From Ichthyophis bannanicus (taxonomy: Eukaryota > Chordata > Amphibia > Gymnophiona > Ichthyophiidae): 64,000 bases of DNA. A program made the translations under genes and the position numbers. Location: NCBI GenBank assembly GCA_033557465.1, contig CM066034.1, positions 410,666,159 to 410,730,158 of the forward strand, read 5' to 3'. Shown one piece after another: positions 19,790 to 29,829 of the stretch (positions are counted from its first letter, which is position 1; every line of letters begins with the position of its first letter). Below the pieces are notes generated by a model. It saw only the letters and a list, made by a program, of their open reading frames with translations. It did no database searches and was not told where the DNA came from.

Positions 19790-20145
19790 AGCTGGCTGCT
19801 GCTGCCGTGGCATTAGTAGGATCGAGTGTCCCGCAGGGCCCCCCCTGCCCGGCAGAGCCCTCCTTCCCTGCCTGCATCAGCTCCCTCTCGCGCTGGCTTT
19901 CAGAGTCACGAAGGGAGAGTTTCTCCCTTGCGGCTCTGTTAAGCCCACTGGGGCTGATGGGAAACAGGCATTTCCTGTTTCCCATCAGCCCTGGCAGGCT
20001 TAACAGAGCTGCGAAAGGGAAACTCTCCCTTTGTGGCTCTGAAAGCCAGCGCGAGAGGGAGCTGATGCAGGGAGGGAAGGCTCTGCCAGGCAGGGGGGGG
20101 GGGGCCCCGCGGGACACTCGATCCTGGGCTGGCCAGCTTTTTAAA
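19790..20145. repeat. Imperfect palindrome (~175-bp arms) near the hAT right end
   Basis: The left arm (about 19790-19968) and right arm (about 19970-20145) are reverse complements centred on 'aaacaggcatttcctgttt'. Shared blocks include 'ctgatgggaaacagg', 'cttaacagagc', 'ctttcagag', 'gagggagctgatgcaggga' and 'gtcccgc...atcgagtgtcccg'. The ORFs on both strands here mirror each other and are not genes. A transcript would form a long hairpin. Confidence 0.88.
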
Positions 20146-20329
20146 AAAAATTTACCTATGCAAAATGTTCTTTGCGCGGGGTCCCCTGAAAAGCGGGGCC
20201 CTGTGCAAAAAACATTCTCGCTCAATGGACGGGCCGGCCCTGTGAAGACCTATCCAAGAGGACTTTGACCTGATTGACACTAGACAGCATGCCTTAGGGG
20301 TGCAAAACCCACAAGCATAGACAACTACC

Positions 20330-20690
20330 TCAGGCTGTGGTATGTGCCTCCAGTCCTCAGGAGTCACCAACAGGTCAGGTTTTCCAGATATCCTTAATTT
20401 ATTTGTATTTAGCGTATGCCTTTCCATTAATAATTCAAGGCAAGCTGCATTTTGATGCAGTAGATATTTCCCTGTTCCTGGAGAGCTTTTACTCTAAACT
20501 TGTATCTGAAGTCTTGGAGAATTAAGTGGCTTGCCCAAGGCCACAAGGAGCAACACTGGAATTTGATCCTTGGCTTCCCTAATTCCCAGCACACTGCTGT
20601 AACAATTAGGCATACAATTGGGGTAATAGGCATGTAAATTTCTCTCATGCATATCCTGAAAACCTGATCTATTGGTGGTCCTCAAACTGA
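20330..20690. mobile_element. MITE-like inverted repeat split by a SINE
   Basis: The segment 20345-20392 ('ccagtcctcaggagtcacca...caggttttccagatatcc') is the reverse complement, with mismatches, of 20648-20690 ('gcatatcctgaaaacctgat...ggtggtcctcaaactgag'). A SINE lies between the arms. The shape suggests a short inverted-repeat transposon relic; the family is not identified. Confidence 0.5.
20393..20607 (-). mobile_element. MIR/CORE-like SINE (antisense)
   Basis: Contains 'ttaagtggcttgcccaaggcc' followed by 'acaaggag', the reverse complement of the body of the SINE at 5389-5680. It also has a 'tttatttgtattta' tail at the left. The tRNA-like head is missing or too diverged. Confidence 0.65.
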
Positions 20691-21101
20691 GAGTGAATAC
20701 CAAGAACCTAGGGTGCCAAATTTTGAAAGCACTAAATAGCCAGATCATAAATGAGCCTGCTCCGGCTTACTTTAGGGCTCTGTGCATGTACTGCTTCAAA
20801 GGGGCACCATTGTGGCACTATGGTCTGTCTTTCCTCCTCTTTTGGTGCTCCAATCTTTGGGATCTCTGAACCCCCCCCTACCCTCATTCTGTGGGATATT
20901 CTCTCTGGTTTTTGCCTATAGGCATCAAAAATCTTAAATCCAGCCCTGAAAAACTGTTGGGGTTAAGGTCTCTTCCCCTCTCTTCCTCCCTCCTTTTTCT
21001 GTCTCCCTTAGGCATTCCTCTCTTCTGCAGTGTGTGGTCTCATAGACACCTGTCCTCCGGTCCTCCCCTGCTACTATAACTAATCATTTGTATAATGCTA
21101 C
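20691..21101. other. Unassigned sequence before the ERV
   Basis: No gene or repeat was recognised. The sequence immediately 5' of the LTR is 'taatgctac'. Confidence 0.4.
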
Positions 21102-21635
21102 TGAGGCAGCCATGAAGCTCTTATCAGCCTGACCCTTCCCCCGCAAGCCATGAGGCTCTTACACAAGTGATCAGCCTGACCCTTCCCCCGCAAGCCATGA
21201 GGCTCTTACACAAGTGATCAGCCTGACCCTTCCCCCAAGCCATGAGGTAATCAGTCTGCAAAGAGAAGGCATTGAGATTTCAGTAGACACCCTTCCCCCA
21301 CTCCAGGTCTGAGCACAGTATCCCCTAGCCCAGAAACCAACAGACCAGAGCACACCGGTTTGAACAGGTCACCCAGGTACCTTCCCCAGGGGCTGCTGAT
21401 TGGTGGGCAGGAAATACCTGTGGCAAATGGGATTGTAGAATGAGTTTAAAACTGTACTGTATATAAGGCATTGTAGGACGTCCCTCGGGACTCAGACTTT
21501 TTGTTGGAGGGTACCGGCTCTCTGTCTGATCCTGTGTGCACATTAAAGATCCTGTTTGCATTCCAGCCTGTCTGTGAGTTTTCCTTCTGTGGGTGAGTGA
21601 TTGAATAAGAGCTTTTCACAGCGTTTGCTATAACA
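21102..21635 (+). repeat. ERV 5' LTR (534 bp)
   Basis: Runs from 'tgaggcagcc' to 'gctataaca' (TG...CA). It matches the 3' LTR at 25882-26367 with only a few substitutions. It also has an extra copy of a ~47-bp direct repeat ('gcaagccatgaggctcttac...') in its 5' part, which explains the 48-bp length difference. A TATA-like 'gtatataagg' is near 21459 and the polyadenylation signal 'attaaa' is at 21542. Confidence 0.93.
21459..21467 (+). promoter_or_regulatory. LTR TATA-like box
   Basis: The sequence 'tatataagg' lies about 80 bp upstream of the 'attaaa' polyadenylation signal, as expected for a U3/R junction. The same block is at about 26190 in the 3' LTR. Confidence 0.7.
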
Positions 21636-21639
21636 TTTC

Positions 21640-21657
21640 TGGTGCATTGGCCAGGAA
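21640..21657 (+). other. Primer binding site, tRNA-Gly type
   Basis: Begins 4 bases after the LTR. The 18-base site 'tggtgcattggccaggaa' matches the complement of the 3' end of vertebrate tRNA-Gly(GCC) plus CCA at 17 of 18 positions, from my knowledge of that tRNA. This assigns the primer for minus-strand synthesis. Confidence 0.8.
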
Positions 21658-22329
21658 ATTTAAAGAAAAGCCTCTCTCATCACACCCACGGTGGGAAGAC
21701 TACTGCTTTTTGCAGGATCAGGGCCTCCACCAGTCAGGGACCGACCCCTCCAGGTGATCAACGATCCTTGGCGCCACGGGGCCCCTTTGTGCTCCGAAGG
21801 ACTCTTTGACTTGTGTGGTCAGTCGGTCCCTGCGGCTGAATCCCCGATTGAAAACCGGCTGGACAGACTGGCATCCAAACTCTTCCTGACCAGAGGCCTG
21901 GTAAGTACTGCCTAACTGTTTTGGGTAGTAAATTCTGTGAACCTGTAGCGGCCCGATCACCCGCACGAACGGTCCTAGTAGGGACCCCGGGGGGGGGGGG
22001 GGGGTTCTGAAGCCATCGTTCGTCCAGTTTTGAGTAGAAATCAGAGTACCAGTACCAGTAAGATAACTGCAGTATGAATTAATTTTGCTACCTTGGGCCC
22101 CTTAAAAGGTATTTAAAGTGCAGCGCTGCCAAAGATATTGAAGAAAAATTGCCTAGGATATTAGTATTAACTCCCTTAAGAATCTTTTAAAAGCGCTGCC
22201 AAAAAACTTCTAAAAGTAACCAAAATATAGCACTTGATAAGCTAAACATACCTGAGATAAAGAATAGATCGCTGCTTCTCTTCTTTCCTTTCTGCTTGTG
22301 GGGAGTTTTCTGAAGCGTGACTGTAAGGA

Positions 22330-22585
22330 GAGAGTTCTCCGATGTGCTCCGCTGTTAATTTCTGCTCCCCCATGCTGCCGCTGTGTTCCTGATGTTAATC
22401 TGTGCTGTCTCCATGCTCCCCTTGTGCTCCGATGTTAATCTGTGCTGTCCCCATGCTCCCCTTGTGCTCCGATGTTAATCTGTGCTGTCTCCATGCTCCC
22501 CTTGTGCTCCGATGTTAATTTGTGCTGTCCCCATGCTCCCCTTGTGCCCCGATGTTAATTTGTGCTGCCCCGATGCCTATCCCTG
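22330..22585 (+). repeat. Tandem ~40-bp repeats in the ERV leader
   Basis: About six units of 'ctccgatgttaatctgtgctgtccccatgctccccttgtg' type, split here as 'ctccgatgttaatctgtg' plus 'ctgtccccatgctcccc'. They lie between the primer site and gag. They expand the untranslated leader and carry no ORF. Confidence 0.88.
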
Positions 22586-22679
22586 TTTTTCCCCTTAAGC
22601 CCAGAATCAGCAAAAACAGAATCATTAAAGGAGAAAACCTAGATGTCCATCACTTTCCTTCTTTCCTCATCTGTGAGTG

Positions 22680-22945
22680 GAGAGTGAGCCGGTGTGGAAT
22701 GCACGAGGAGGCCGCCATCTTGCAAGGACCACGTTTCAGGAACAGCTGAGTCGTGTCTGGAGGTGTGCAGAGCTGAAATCCGGTGTGGAACGCACGTGGA
22801 GGCAGCCATCTTGTAAAGACCACGTGTAAGCTACACTGAGATACATTTAAAGTGATTCCGGAGCTCCATCTAGTGGACATTAGCTGTATTTTCCTATACT
22901 ACTATTCCTCATGGTTAAAGTGATCCTAGAGCTCCATCTGGTGGA
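22680..22945 (+). repeat. Two further duplicated segments in the ERV leader
   Basis: A 'gtgtggaatgcacgagg...gccatcttg' segment near 22690-22745 recurs near 22780-22830. A 'gagctccatctagtggacatt' block near 22860 recurs near 22928. Both are short direct duplications of roughly 70-90 bp period. Confidence 0.75.
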
Positions 22946-23209
22946 CATTTTAAGAATAGCTAGCTTATATCTTTTTTAACTCTTATCTAAATCAAATCCG
23001 AGTGTATATTTTGTAAATTGCCAAGACCTATATTATAAAAATTTTGTGTTTTTTCCTCTCTCCCCTCCTGAATTAAGACTAGATAGGATCTGTATTGTAA
23101 ATTGCATTTTTTTTCTTATTGTAAATTGCATTTTTTCTGAATTGAGATTAGGTTAAGAGATCTGATCCACATTGCATGCTGTATTTAGTTATTGAACTAG
23201 AATTAGAGC

Positions 23210-23878
23210 ATGGGGTCGGGAAAGTCAAAAGAAAAAATGCCCCTACAGTACATGCTTCACAATTTTAAATCTGGGTTCAGAGAGGATTATGGGGTACCTC
23301 TCTCCGCCTCCAGATTATCTTTTCTATGTGAGAGGGAATGGCCAGCCTTAGTTAAGTTGTGGCCTCCCCAGGGGTCCACTGACCTGTCCACTGTGTCTTT
23401 GCTCCATCAAATTGTTGCAAGAGAGCACCCTGACCAGTTCCCTTATATTAATTCATGGCTGGCCATATGCCAGCTCAGACCAAGATGGTTCCAGCGCTGT
23501 CACGAGGATCAGTGCAGAATAATGGTGGCGACCAGTGGTCGCCAAAAGGGATGGACACCTGCCTCTATCTACCAGGGGCGGGACCCTCCAGATATTCCTC
23601 CACGCCCTCTCCCTCTGCTTCAACCTCATGTCCCATCTGCACCACTGCAGGGTCCGCCCCTAGCTGAAGAGTCAGGAAGACCTCCTCTTGGGGTGGGTGA
23701 TGCCAGATTTAGAGAAGATTCTGCGGATTCCAGCCCCTCATCTTCAGACTCCCCTCCCACTCCTGGTACCACCTCTAGTGCCACCATCTCCTCCCCTGAG
23801 ACCACACAGGCTGAGCTTGAATCGTCCACCCCGGTAGCCTGCCGCCTGCGGTCGCATGATCTCCAATTGCCACTATGA
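23210..23878 (+). pseudogene. gag: ERV gag, matrix and proline-rich region
   Basis: This is the N-terminal part of a retroviral Gag structural polyprotein. The 222-codon frame starts 'MGSGKSKEK', with Gly2 in a myristoylation-like context for membrane targeting. A matrix-like helical region follows (residues about 8-100). The rest is a long Pro/Ser-rich linker (about 120-215), as between matrix and capsid of class I ERVs. The frame ends at a stop just before capsid, where the continuation lies in another frame at 23918. The start is well supported by the myristoylation signal. Confidence 0.82.
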
Positions 23879-23917
23879 CAAGTACAGGGGCTCCCGTACC
23901 TTGATGCTGCTGGGCGT

Positions 23918-24292
23918 GTGACACTGGGACCATCCAGCCTGATTTATGTCCCTTTCTCCACCACGGACCTGTTGAACTGGAAAACCCATTATGCTTCCTA
24001 TACTGAAAAGCCCCAAGAACTGACAGGTCTTATGACCAGTAGTATGCAGACACACCAGCCTGCCTGGTCGGACACTAGACAACTGCTTTCTACTTTGTCC
24101 AGCGTAGAAGAACGAGGGCAAGGCCGCGGATACGGGGGGCCGAGGTTTCCCCTGGCCCCCAATCAATGTGCCTACTGCAAAGAGGAGGGACATTGGAAGA
24201 ATGAATGTCCAAATCGTAACACAAGACGAGAGGGGTGGCCGGGATCCAGATGGAGCAGACCATCCCGAGAACTCAGAGCTGCCCACCGCTGA
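23918..24292 (+). pseudogene. gag: ERV gag, capsid stub fused to nucleocapsid
   Basis: This fragment continues Gag in a different frame. It begins with a capsid N-terminal block ('VPFSTTDLLNWK') typical of gammaretrovirus-like Gag. After about 60 residues it jumps to a nucleocapsid with one CCHC zinc knuckle ('CAYCKEEGHWKNEC') in a basic context. The major homology region of capsid is absent, so most of capsid has been deleted. It is a non-functional remnant. Confidence 0.8.
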
Positions 24293-25533
24293 GAGGTGTG
24301 AAGGAGTCCCTATCTGGATCAGTGTGTCACATTGAAAACGGGCCAGGGTGTCTGCCTATGAGAATGGGAGGTTTAAATTTTTAAGAGAAGCAGAACTTAA
24401 ACTTCAGAGAGGGGTGGAGCACACTGCGAGGTCCTGGGGAACTGCTGAGAGGCAGGAAAAAAGAACTATTGGACTGACTGGGGGGTTTTGGGGGCTTCTG
24501 TGAATGATTGTATTGTTATCCTTTTAATGTTGTTTTCTTGGAAGGTGGCTGAAGTCTGCAAGCCATTTCGGCTTCAGTAACTGCAATACCCACACCAGCT
24601 CAAGTTTTTGCTGTACTATTCTCAGAACATTCTTTATCACATTATTAAGCACTGCTGCTTTTGACATACTTTCATGTTATGTGTTTTCAATATTATTGAC
24701 CAGCTGCAAGAAAATGATGTTACAATGTAGTATGTTGTCTCTAGGGAACAGTACCAGAAGCTGCTTTTCTGATGACCCCTATCTGTCTCAATATCTGTCT
24801 CAAATGGTTGCTTGTCCATTGCCCTTAGTGGGATTACCTTTGCCCCATAAACAAGAAAAGAAAAAGAAAAATTGGGAATGAAGGGAAATTGGCTGATAGG
24901 TATGTCTAGTATGGCTGCATCCTTGCCTGAGGCTGTAATACATTATGATGGCACAAAAAAAAACATGTGGGCTAAGAAAATGAGTACCCAGAACCCAGCA
25001 CAACAAGAGTAAAGCCAGGGGGAACCATACTCTGAACAGAAGTGCACAGAGAATGGACCTAGCTAAGAAACAGGTCAGGCCTGAAAGTGCACAGAAAATT
25101 GACCCAGCACAAGAAAAGACATGCCAGGCCTGAATAGGTTAAACAGGCCTGAGCAAGCTGGGCAAGCCTGGACAAGTTAAACAGGCCAAACAAAGCTGGT
25201 GATACAAAGTACTCATATGCCCTGAAGACTACAGTGCCAGTGATTAATGAAGCAAAGGGAATGGCAGGGTGCAGCCAGAATAACTCAACACTAGCAAGAA
25301 TAAAAGCCATTAATATGCTGATAAGGGTGGATCCCAGGGAAAGAGCCTTTGCCCCAAAGGGAAGAAGCCTCTGCAGACTTTCTGCACATGGCCCTCCTTT
25401 GTCCCAAAGGAAAGAGGCCTCTGCAGGCCCTGCAACCTTTTACAGTCAGAACAGCAACTTTTGCACACGGAACAAAAACTTTTGTGCAGGAGTTGCTACA
25501 GAGGGTATAGGGTATGTGGTGTTTTAAACTCAC
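24293..25533 (+). other. ERV interior without recognisable pol
   Basis: No protease, RT, RNase H or integrase motif was found in any frame. A tandem pair of ~45-bp units ('gtgcacagagaatggacc...caggcctgaa') lies at about 25040-25135. 'aataaa' occurs near 25299, and a 'gttgctaca' end near 25500 could mark an embedded LTR-like insertion. That last point is a guess. Confidence 0.45.
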
Positions 25534-25850
25534 TGACACAGGTGTTTCCATTGAACACTCTATCCAAGACCTGGGTGATCTAGTTAATCATATTGCTGAC
25601 CCGTCCATGGGTCCTGGGTGGTTTATGAAGTGGTTCAGTTGACCAGGGGGACTAAAATCCCAGTGGTAGGGGTTCTTTTTATTTTACTGCTATGTGCCAT
25701 TCTGCCATGTTGTATCCCCATTCTTTACCGCTTCATTACCACCACCCTCGATACCCTGGTAGAGCGCAAGGCGGTTACCACTGTCATGGCCCTGACCCAG
25801 TGTACCCCTCTGCGGCTTGCCTCCAGTAATACAGCCCTCAACCGCCTCTA
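25534..25850 (+). pseudogene. env: ERV env transmembrane remnant
   Basis: Only the end of the envelope transmembrane subunit remains. One frame shows a membrane-proximal 'GWFMKWF'-type stretch. An adjacent frame (25618-25851) has a hydrophobic span of about 22 residues ('VVGVLFILLLCAILPCC' and beyond) and then a short cytoplasmic tail. At least one frame change lies between them. The surface subunit and fusion peptide are absent. The position directly before the polypurine tract supports the assignment. Confidence 0.7.
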
Positions 25851-25868
25851 GCGGTTGAGGTCTCACTT

Positions 25869-25881
25869 AAAAAGGGGGGAG
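25869..25881 (+). other. ERV polypurine tract
   Basis: 'aaaaagggggga' followed by g lies directly before the 3' LTR. It is the expected primer for plus-strand DNA synthesis. Confidence 0.85.
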
Positions 25882-26367
25882 TGAGGCAGCCATGAAGCTC
25901 TTATCAGCCTGACCCTTCCCCCGCAAGCCATGAGGCTCTTACACAAGTGATCAGCCTGACCCTTCCCCCAAGCCATGAGGTAATCAGCCTGCTAAGAGAA
26001 GGCATTGAGATTTCAGTAGACACCCTTCCCCCACTCCAGGTCTGAGCACAGTATCCCCTAGCCCAGAAACCAACAGACCAGAGCACACCGGTTTGAATAG
26101 GTCACCCAGGTACCTTCCCCAGGGGCTGCTGATTGGTGGGCAGGAAATACCTGTGGCAAATGGGATTGTAGAATGAGTTTAAAACTGTACTGTATATAAG
26201 GCATTGTAGGACGTCCCTCGGGGCTCAGACGTTTTGTTGGAGGGTACCGGCTCTCTGTCTGATCCTGTGTGCACATTAAAGATCCTGTTTGCATTCCAGC
26301 CTGTCTGTGAGTTTTCCTTCTGTGGGTGAGTGATTGAATAAGAGCTTTCACAGCGTTTGCTATAACA
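25882..26367 (+). repeat. ERV 3' LTR (486 bp)
   Basis: It runs from 'tgaggcagcc' to 'tataaca' and matches the 5' LTR apart from one missing ~47-bp repeat unit and a few substitutions. The few differences suggest a moderately recent integration. Confidence 0.93.
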
Positions 26368-27732
26368 TTTCAAGGCGTAAGAGACAGCCTGCTCATCAGT
26401 TGTCTCTCTCTCTCTTCATAATCAATTGTAACTTCCCTGCTCTCTCTCTTTGGTTTCTGCTTTTGGAGATCAAATATTAACTTCAATTGCCTTATCCACT
26501 CTACCTCTGCTCTCTGCAGCCTTCTCTGAGTTTAAAATCTTCCCCTCCCTGCCTGCCTCCTATTGCTGTGTGCTGAAAGTATAACACCCCTCTCCCCCCT
26601 GTATTGAAGCCTCTTCCCCCCATGTGTGCTCAGCCATTTGCCTTCTTGCTGTGGAGAGTGCGAGTCTATTACAGGCTGTTCTGCTAGGGTCTGACTTCTT
26701 AACCACTTCTTGTAAGGTCTGTCTGCCTATATATATTAGTTATTTATTTATCTTATCATTGTTAGAGTGCCTTACTTTTCAGTACTTTTATTTGTGATCT
26801 TGTTCAGCTCTCTCTCTCTGTTTTTCAGCTGTCTCTCTCCTCTTCCTTATTATCCAATTCTCCCTCCCAACAGTCCATCCGCCCCCTGGCTTATAGTCTC
26901 TTATAGCCGCTCTGTATTCATTACCACAATCACTCACAGGTGTAGTCTATCCCCTGCAATTTCTACTACCTATCCTTTTATTGCTTCTGACTTCTGTGAT
27001 CCTCTCCATCTCGCTCGCCCTTTATAGCTCCTCAGCACTTTCTCTTCCTATTGCTCATACTCCCTAATTGTCTCCCCTCCTACCAACACCTTCAAGCCCC
27101 TCTCCCTTATCTCCCCTTTACCATCTTTACTTCCCGCACCATCTTGTCATCTACCCTATGATCAGCTCTCAAGTTTCACTACCTTTTCTCTCTCATTCAG
27201 CCATCTCTCTCTCTCTCTCTCTCTCTGAACCAACCTCACCCTCTTTACCACTGTGCTGTCTCCTCTCTGCTCTGAACTCTTCTACTCCTCCTCCTTCTTT
27301 CTTTGAATATATCAACCCCAACCCTGGGCCCCCTAGACTTTTGTCATACTCCCAGAACAGATCCTCATGCAACAGCTCAAATCTTGTTCATATCCTTCTC
27401 CTTTCCCCCTCCTCTCTCCCTTTCTCATGTGCCTTGTGGAACGCATATTCCATCTCATGATCTCTTTATCTCTAATACTCTCCATCTCCTTGCACTAACT
27501 GAGACCTGGCTCCTCCCAGAGGACTCAGCTTCAGTCGCTGCTCTCTGTCATGGCGGCTATCAATTCTCCCACATGCCTCTTCCCACTGGCCATTGGTGGT
27601 GGTGTTGGGCTTCTACTCTTTCCTTCCTGTCAACTTCAACCCCTCTTTCTGCCTTAGTCTCACTCCTTTCCCTCCTCTGAAGTCCACTCAGTCCAGCTTT
27701 TTACTCCACTACCTCTCCAACCAGCTGTTATT
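26368..27732 (+). mobile_element. L2-clade LINE, 5' part (interrupted; continues at 35223)
   Basis: A pyrimidine-rich 5' region, including a (tc)n run near 27204-27228, is followed by the start of ORF2. The coding order continues across the DIRS-B complex: the last residues before 27733 and the first after 35223 join into the 'YRPP' region that normally follows the early endonuclease block in L2. Confidence 0.75.
27300..27732 (+). pseudogene. L2 ORF2 endonuclease, N-terminal part
   Basis: The endonuclease nicks target DNA for retrotransposition. Blocks 'LWNAYSISHDLFI' and 'LLALTETWLLPED' are the L2 counterparts of the 'N-x-RS...K' and 'ETWL' endonuclease motifs, with the catalytic Glu present. 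The coding sequence is spread over two frames with an indel near 27590, and the domain is then cut by the DIRS insertion. It is a degraded copy. Confidence 0.72.
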
Positions 27733-29335
27733 TCTCCAGGAACAAACAGGAAGTCAATCCTCACATATAGGTGACGTCAGCGCTGATGGAGCCCGCACGG
27801 AGCATTTCCCCAGCTTTCAAAGAAAGTCTTTGGGACATGCCACCATGCATGCATGGTCCCCTTACCGCCGAAGTGTGCCATCTTGCTCAGTCTCCTTTTT
27901 TCTGCGGAACCCAACAGACGTCTGTCCTGTTTCCCTGGAAAAATCTTTGCTAACTATCCTTAAAAAAGTTAGTTTCCCTGTTTGCGTACCGGTTCCGGTT
28001 CCTGCCTTGAGCCGGCGCTGGCGCTGTTCTTGGCTCCTTTGATCTTTTTTGATTGAAGTTCACCTCGACCAGCATTTGTGCCCTTTTTCGCCCGGGGGTC
28101 ATCGACCCCCATCTGGATGTGTCCCCCGGTAGGTTTAAAAAATACGACCATTGCAGTCAAACCATGTCAGTCACTAACACCCATGACTGCTGCCTGCGCT
28201 GTCTGGGCTCGGACCATGACAGCACCTCCTGTGACCTGCGCCAATAAAAAGAGGTTAGAGTTGCAGGAAAAACTGTTCCCTAGGTCCAACTCGGCACTGG
28301 CCTCCCTGACACAGAGCTCCAAGTCCAGCACTTTCCGTGAGGACCGAGCATCCTTGGAGTCCCGTGACGTCAGCTCCTGTGAGAAGACCCCAGACCTCAC
28401 GAGAAAGAAGAAGAAATTCTAGGTCCACTAAGGTTGTACTGGAGAAACCTGGTAAAACCACCCGGAGGGACTTGAGCAGCTCCAATAAGCGCCTTACCAA
28501 GGTGGACCATGTGAGGTTCCTCAAAACCGTAGTCCTCGTCGAGGACGCACTCACGAGAGTACCGGTGCCCATGCCAAAAGCTGCGGAGTCTTCTGGCTTG
28601 GAAACCAGAATGGTGGTCTTAGAGCAGAATATCACTGCTATCCTGGCCCTGCAGTAGGCAATAATGGCTGGTTCATCTGCATCATCTTCCCCGACTACTG
28701 GGTCCCCGGTCGTCGAGCCAAGCTCCGAGCGCCATTGGCCTCAGGTAAGCCCTCGGTGCCAGTCAAGGTCTCTGTCACATTCCTTGAGCATCCAGTTCTC
28801 CCTGGCCAGTTTCCGTAACTCAGACCCCAGGTCTTCCAGAGGCCACTGACTCAGTGCTGGCCTCGATGTTATAAGTTGCAGGGCCTCTGACTCGTCCTCA
28901 CCTCTCGACTTCGAGTGGGAGACCGATGACGAGGCATCCTCAGAAACCAAACAGCACCGAGATATTCCCTCGGACCCGTCTCCCCTGGCGCCCCAGCGCC
29001 ATTCTCCTCTGGAAGATGTGGCTTTCCATGACTTTGTCAAGGATATGGCCAGAGCCTTCTCGGTGCAAACCAAGGCAGAGGAAGATCTGTGCATCAAGGA
29101 ACTGGAGATCCTCCAGTACAAGTCTCCACCCAAGGAAACTTGCACGGTGCCCGTGCAGCCGATTCTTGAGTGGCTGCTACTCAGGATGTGGGAGACACTG
29201 GCATAGGTGCTGCTGGTGAGCCGGTTCCTCGATGCCATGTTCCTTGTCCGGAAGGGCCCAGGGTTCCACAAGCCCCAACTCCCACATAATTCCATGGTCA
29301 TTGAGTCGACCATGTAGAAACCTAAGAGCCAGAAA
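27733..29335 (+). mobile_element. DIRS-B element (outer copy), left end and gag region
   Basis: The left terminus 'ctccaggaacaaacaggaag...cctcacatataggtgacgtcagcg' matches, in inverted form, the right-terminal units at 29340-29652 and 34907-35222. The gag region follows. The matching right side of this copy appears to be 34501-35222, with an antisense DIRS-B lying between them. Confidence 0.7.
28060..29330 (+). pseudogene. gag: DIRS-B gag-like region, broken
   Basis: Scattered frames carry Gag-like text. There is a Cys/His-containing start ('DCCLRCLGSDHDS', about 28180-28240), which resembles a zinc-binding motif of DIRS Gag. A basic Ser/Lys-rich middle follows (28337-28657). A helical C-terminal part lies at 29018-29320 ('HDFVKDMARAFSVQ', 'LWETLA'-like and 'LPHNSMVIES'). 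Stops and frame changes break it at least four times. Assignment rests on position after the DIRS-B left end and on similarity in style to other DIRS Gags. Confidence 0.6.
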
Positions 29336-29339
29336 GAGT

Positions 29340-29652
29340 AGTTACTCACCTGTAACAGGTGTTCTCCAGGAGCAGCAGGAATCAGTCCTCACATATGGGT
29401 GACGTCGGCGCCGACAGAGCCCCCGTGCAGAGCATTTCCCCAGCTTTCAAAGAAAGCCTTTGGGAAGATCTGCGCGCATGCGTGGTCCCCTTCCCACCCA
29501 AGGGTGCCATCTTGCTCAGTCTGATGACAAACTAAAAGACAGCAAAAAACAAAATGAAGTATATGACTGCAACTCGAAGGGGAGGAGGGAGGGTCGTGAG
29601 GACTTATTCCTGCTGCTCCTGGAGAACACCTGTTACAGGTGAGTAACTACTC
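29340..29652. repeat. DIRS-B fold-back terminal unit (copy 2)
   Basis: Left arm 29340-29395 (gttactcacctgtaacagg...) and right arm 29590-29652 (...cctgttacaggtgagtaac) are near-perfect reverse complements around a ~195-bp spacer. The same spacer text ('catttccccagctttcaaag', 'tgccatcttgctcag') is found at 27800-27895 and inverted at 35040-35130. Confidence 0.85.
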
Positions 29653-29829
29653 TTTCTCCAGGACCAAGCAGGAAGTCAGTTCTCACATATGGGACTCCCA
29701 GCTTCAGGCTACCGGGAACCCAAGCTGAAAAATAAGCTCCCTCTACAGCGTCAGCGTCCGTGAAAAAATCCTCTCTGAGCACGCCCACCATATGGTAGCC
29801 CAGCACAAGGGCCGGAGGGTAGGAGTTGC

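Larger units (their letters stand above)
14544..20242. mobile_element. Large non-autonomous hAT-type DNA transposon (5.7 kb)
   Basis: The termini are CAGGGGCGGCCC at the left and GGGCCGGCCCTG at the right, inverted repeats with 11 of 12 positions matching. An identical 8-bp duplication (tgaagacc) flanks them at 14536-14543 and 20243-20250. An 8-bp duplication and CAGGG termini are hAT hallmarks. No transposase is visible inside. The cargo is a pyrimidine-rich stretch, a minisatellite, an antisense L2-like LINE inserted in the minisatellite, and a palindrome near the right end. Confidence 0.88.
21102..25540 (+). mobile_element. Class I endogenous retrovirus, internal deletion, LTR to env stub (full unit to 26367)
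   Basis: The provirus-like unit runs from the 5' LTR at 21102 to the 3' LTR ending at 26367. It has a tRNA-Gly-type primer site, a long leader with repeats, gag fragments, no recognisable pol, a short env transmembrane remnant and a polypurine tract. A gammaretrovirus-like Gag start and one CCHC knuckle support class I. The copy cannot make virus: most of capsid, all of pol and nearly all of env are missing. No matching target duplication is visible at the outer ends. Confidence 0.88.

Noticed and set aside
19764..20268. 153-codon ORFs on both strands
   Set aside because: They mirror each other because the sequence is a palindrome; no protein similarity is recognised.
24293..25533. Hidden retroviral pol
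   Set aside because: No RT, RNase H or integrase motif was found in any frame; the region is deleted or replaced.
26368..26380. Target duplication at the ERV ends
   Set aside because: The 5' flank (taatgctac) and 3' flank (tttcaaggc) do not match; a shared 'tttc' after both LTRs is internal sequence at the 5' copy.
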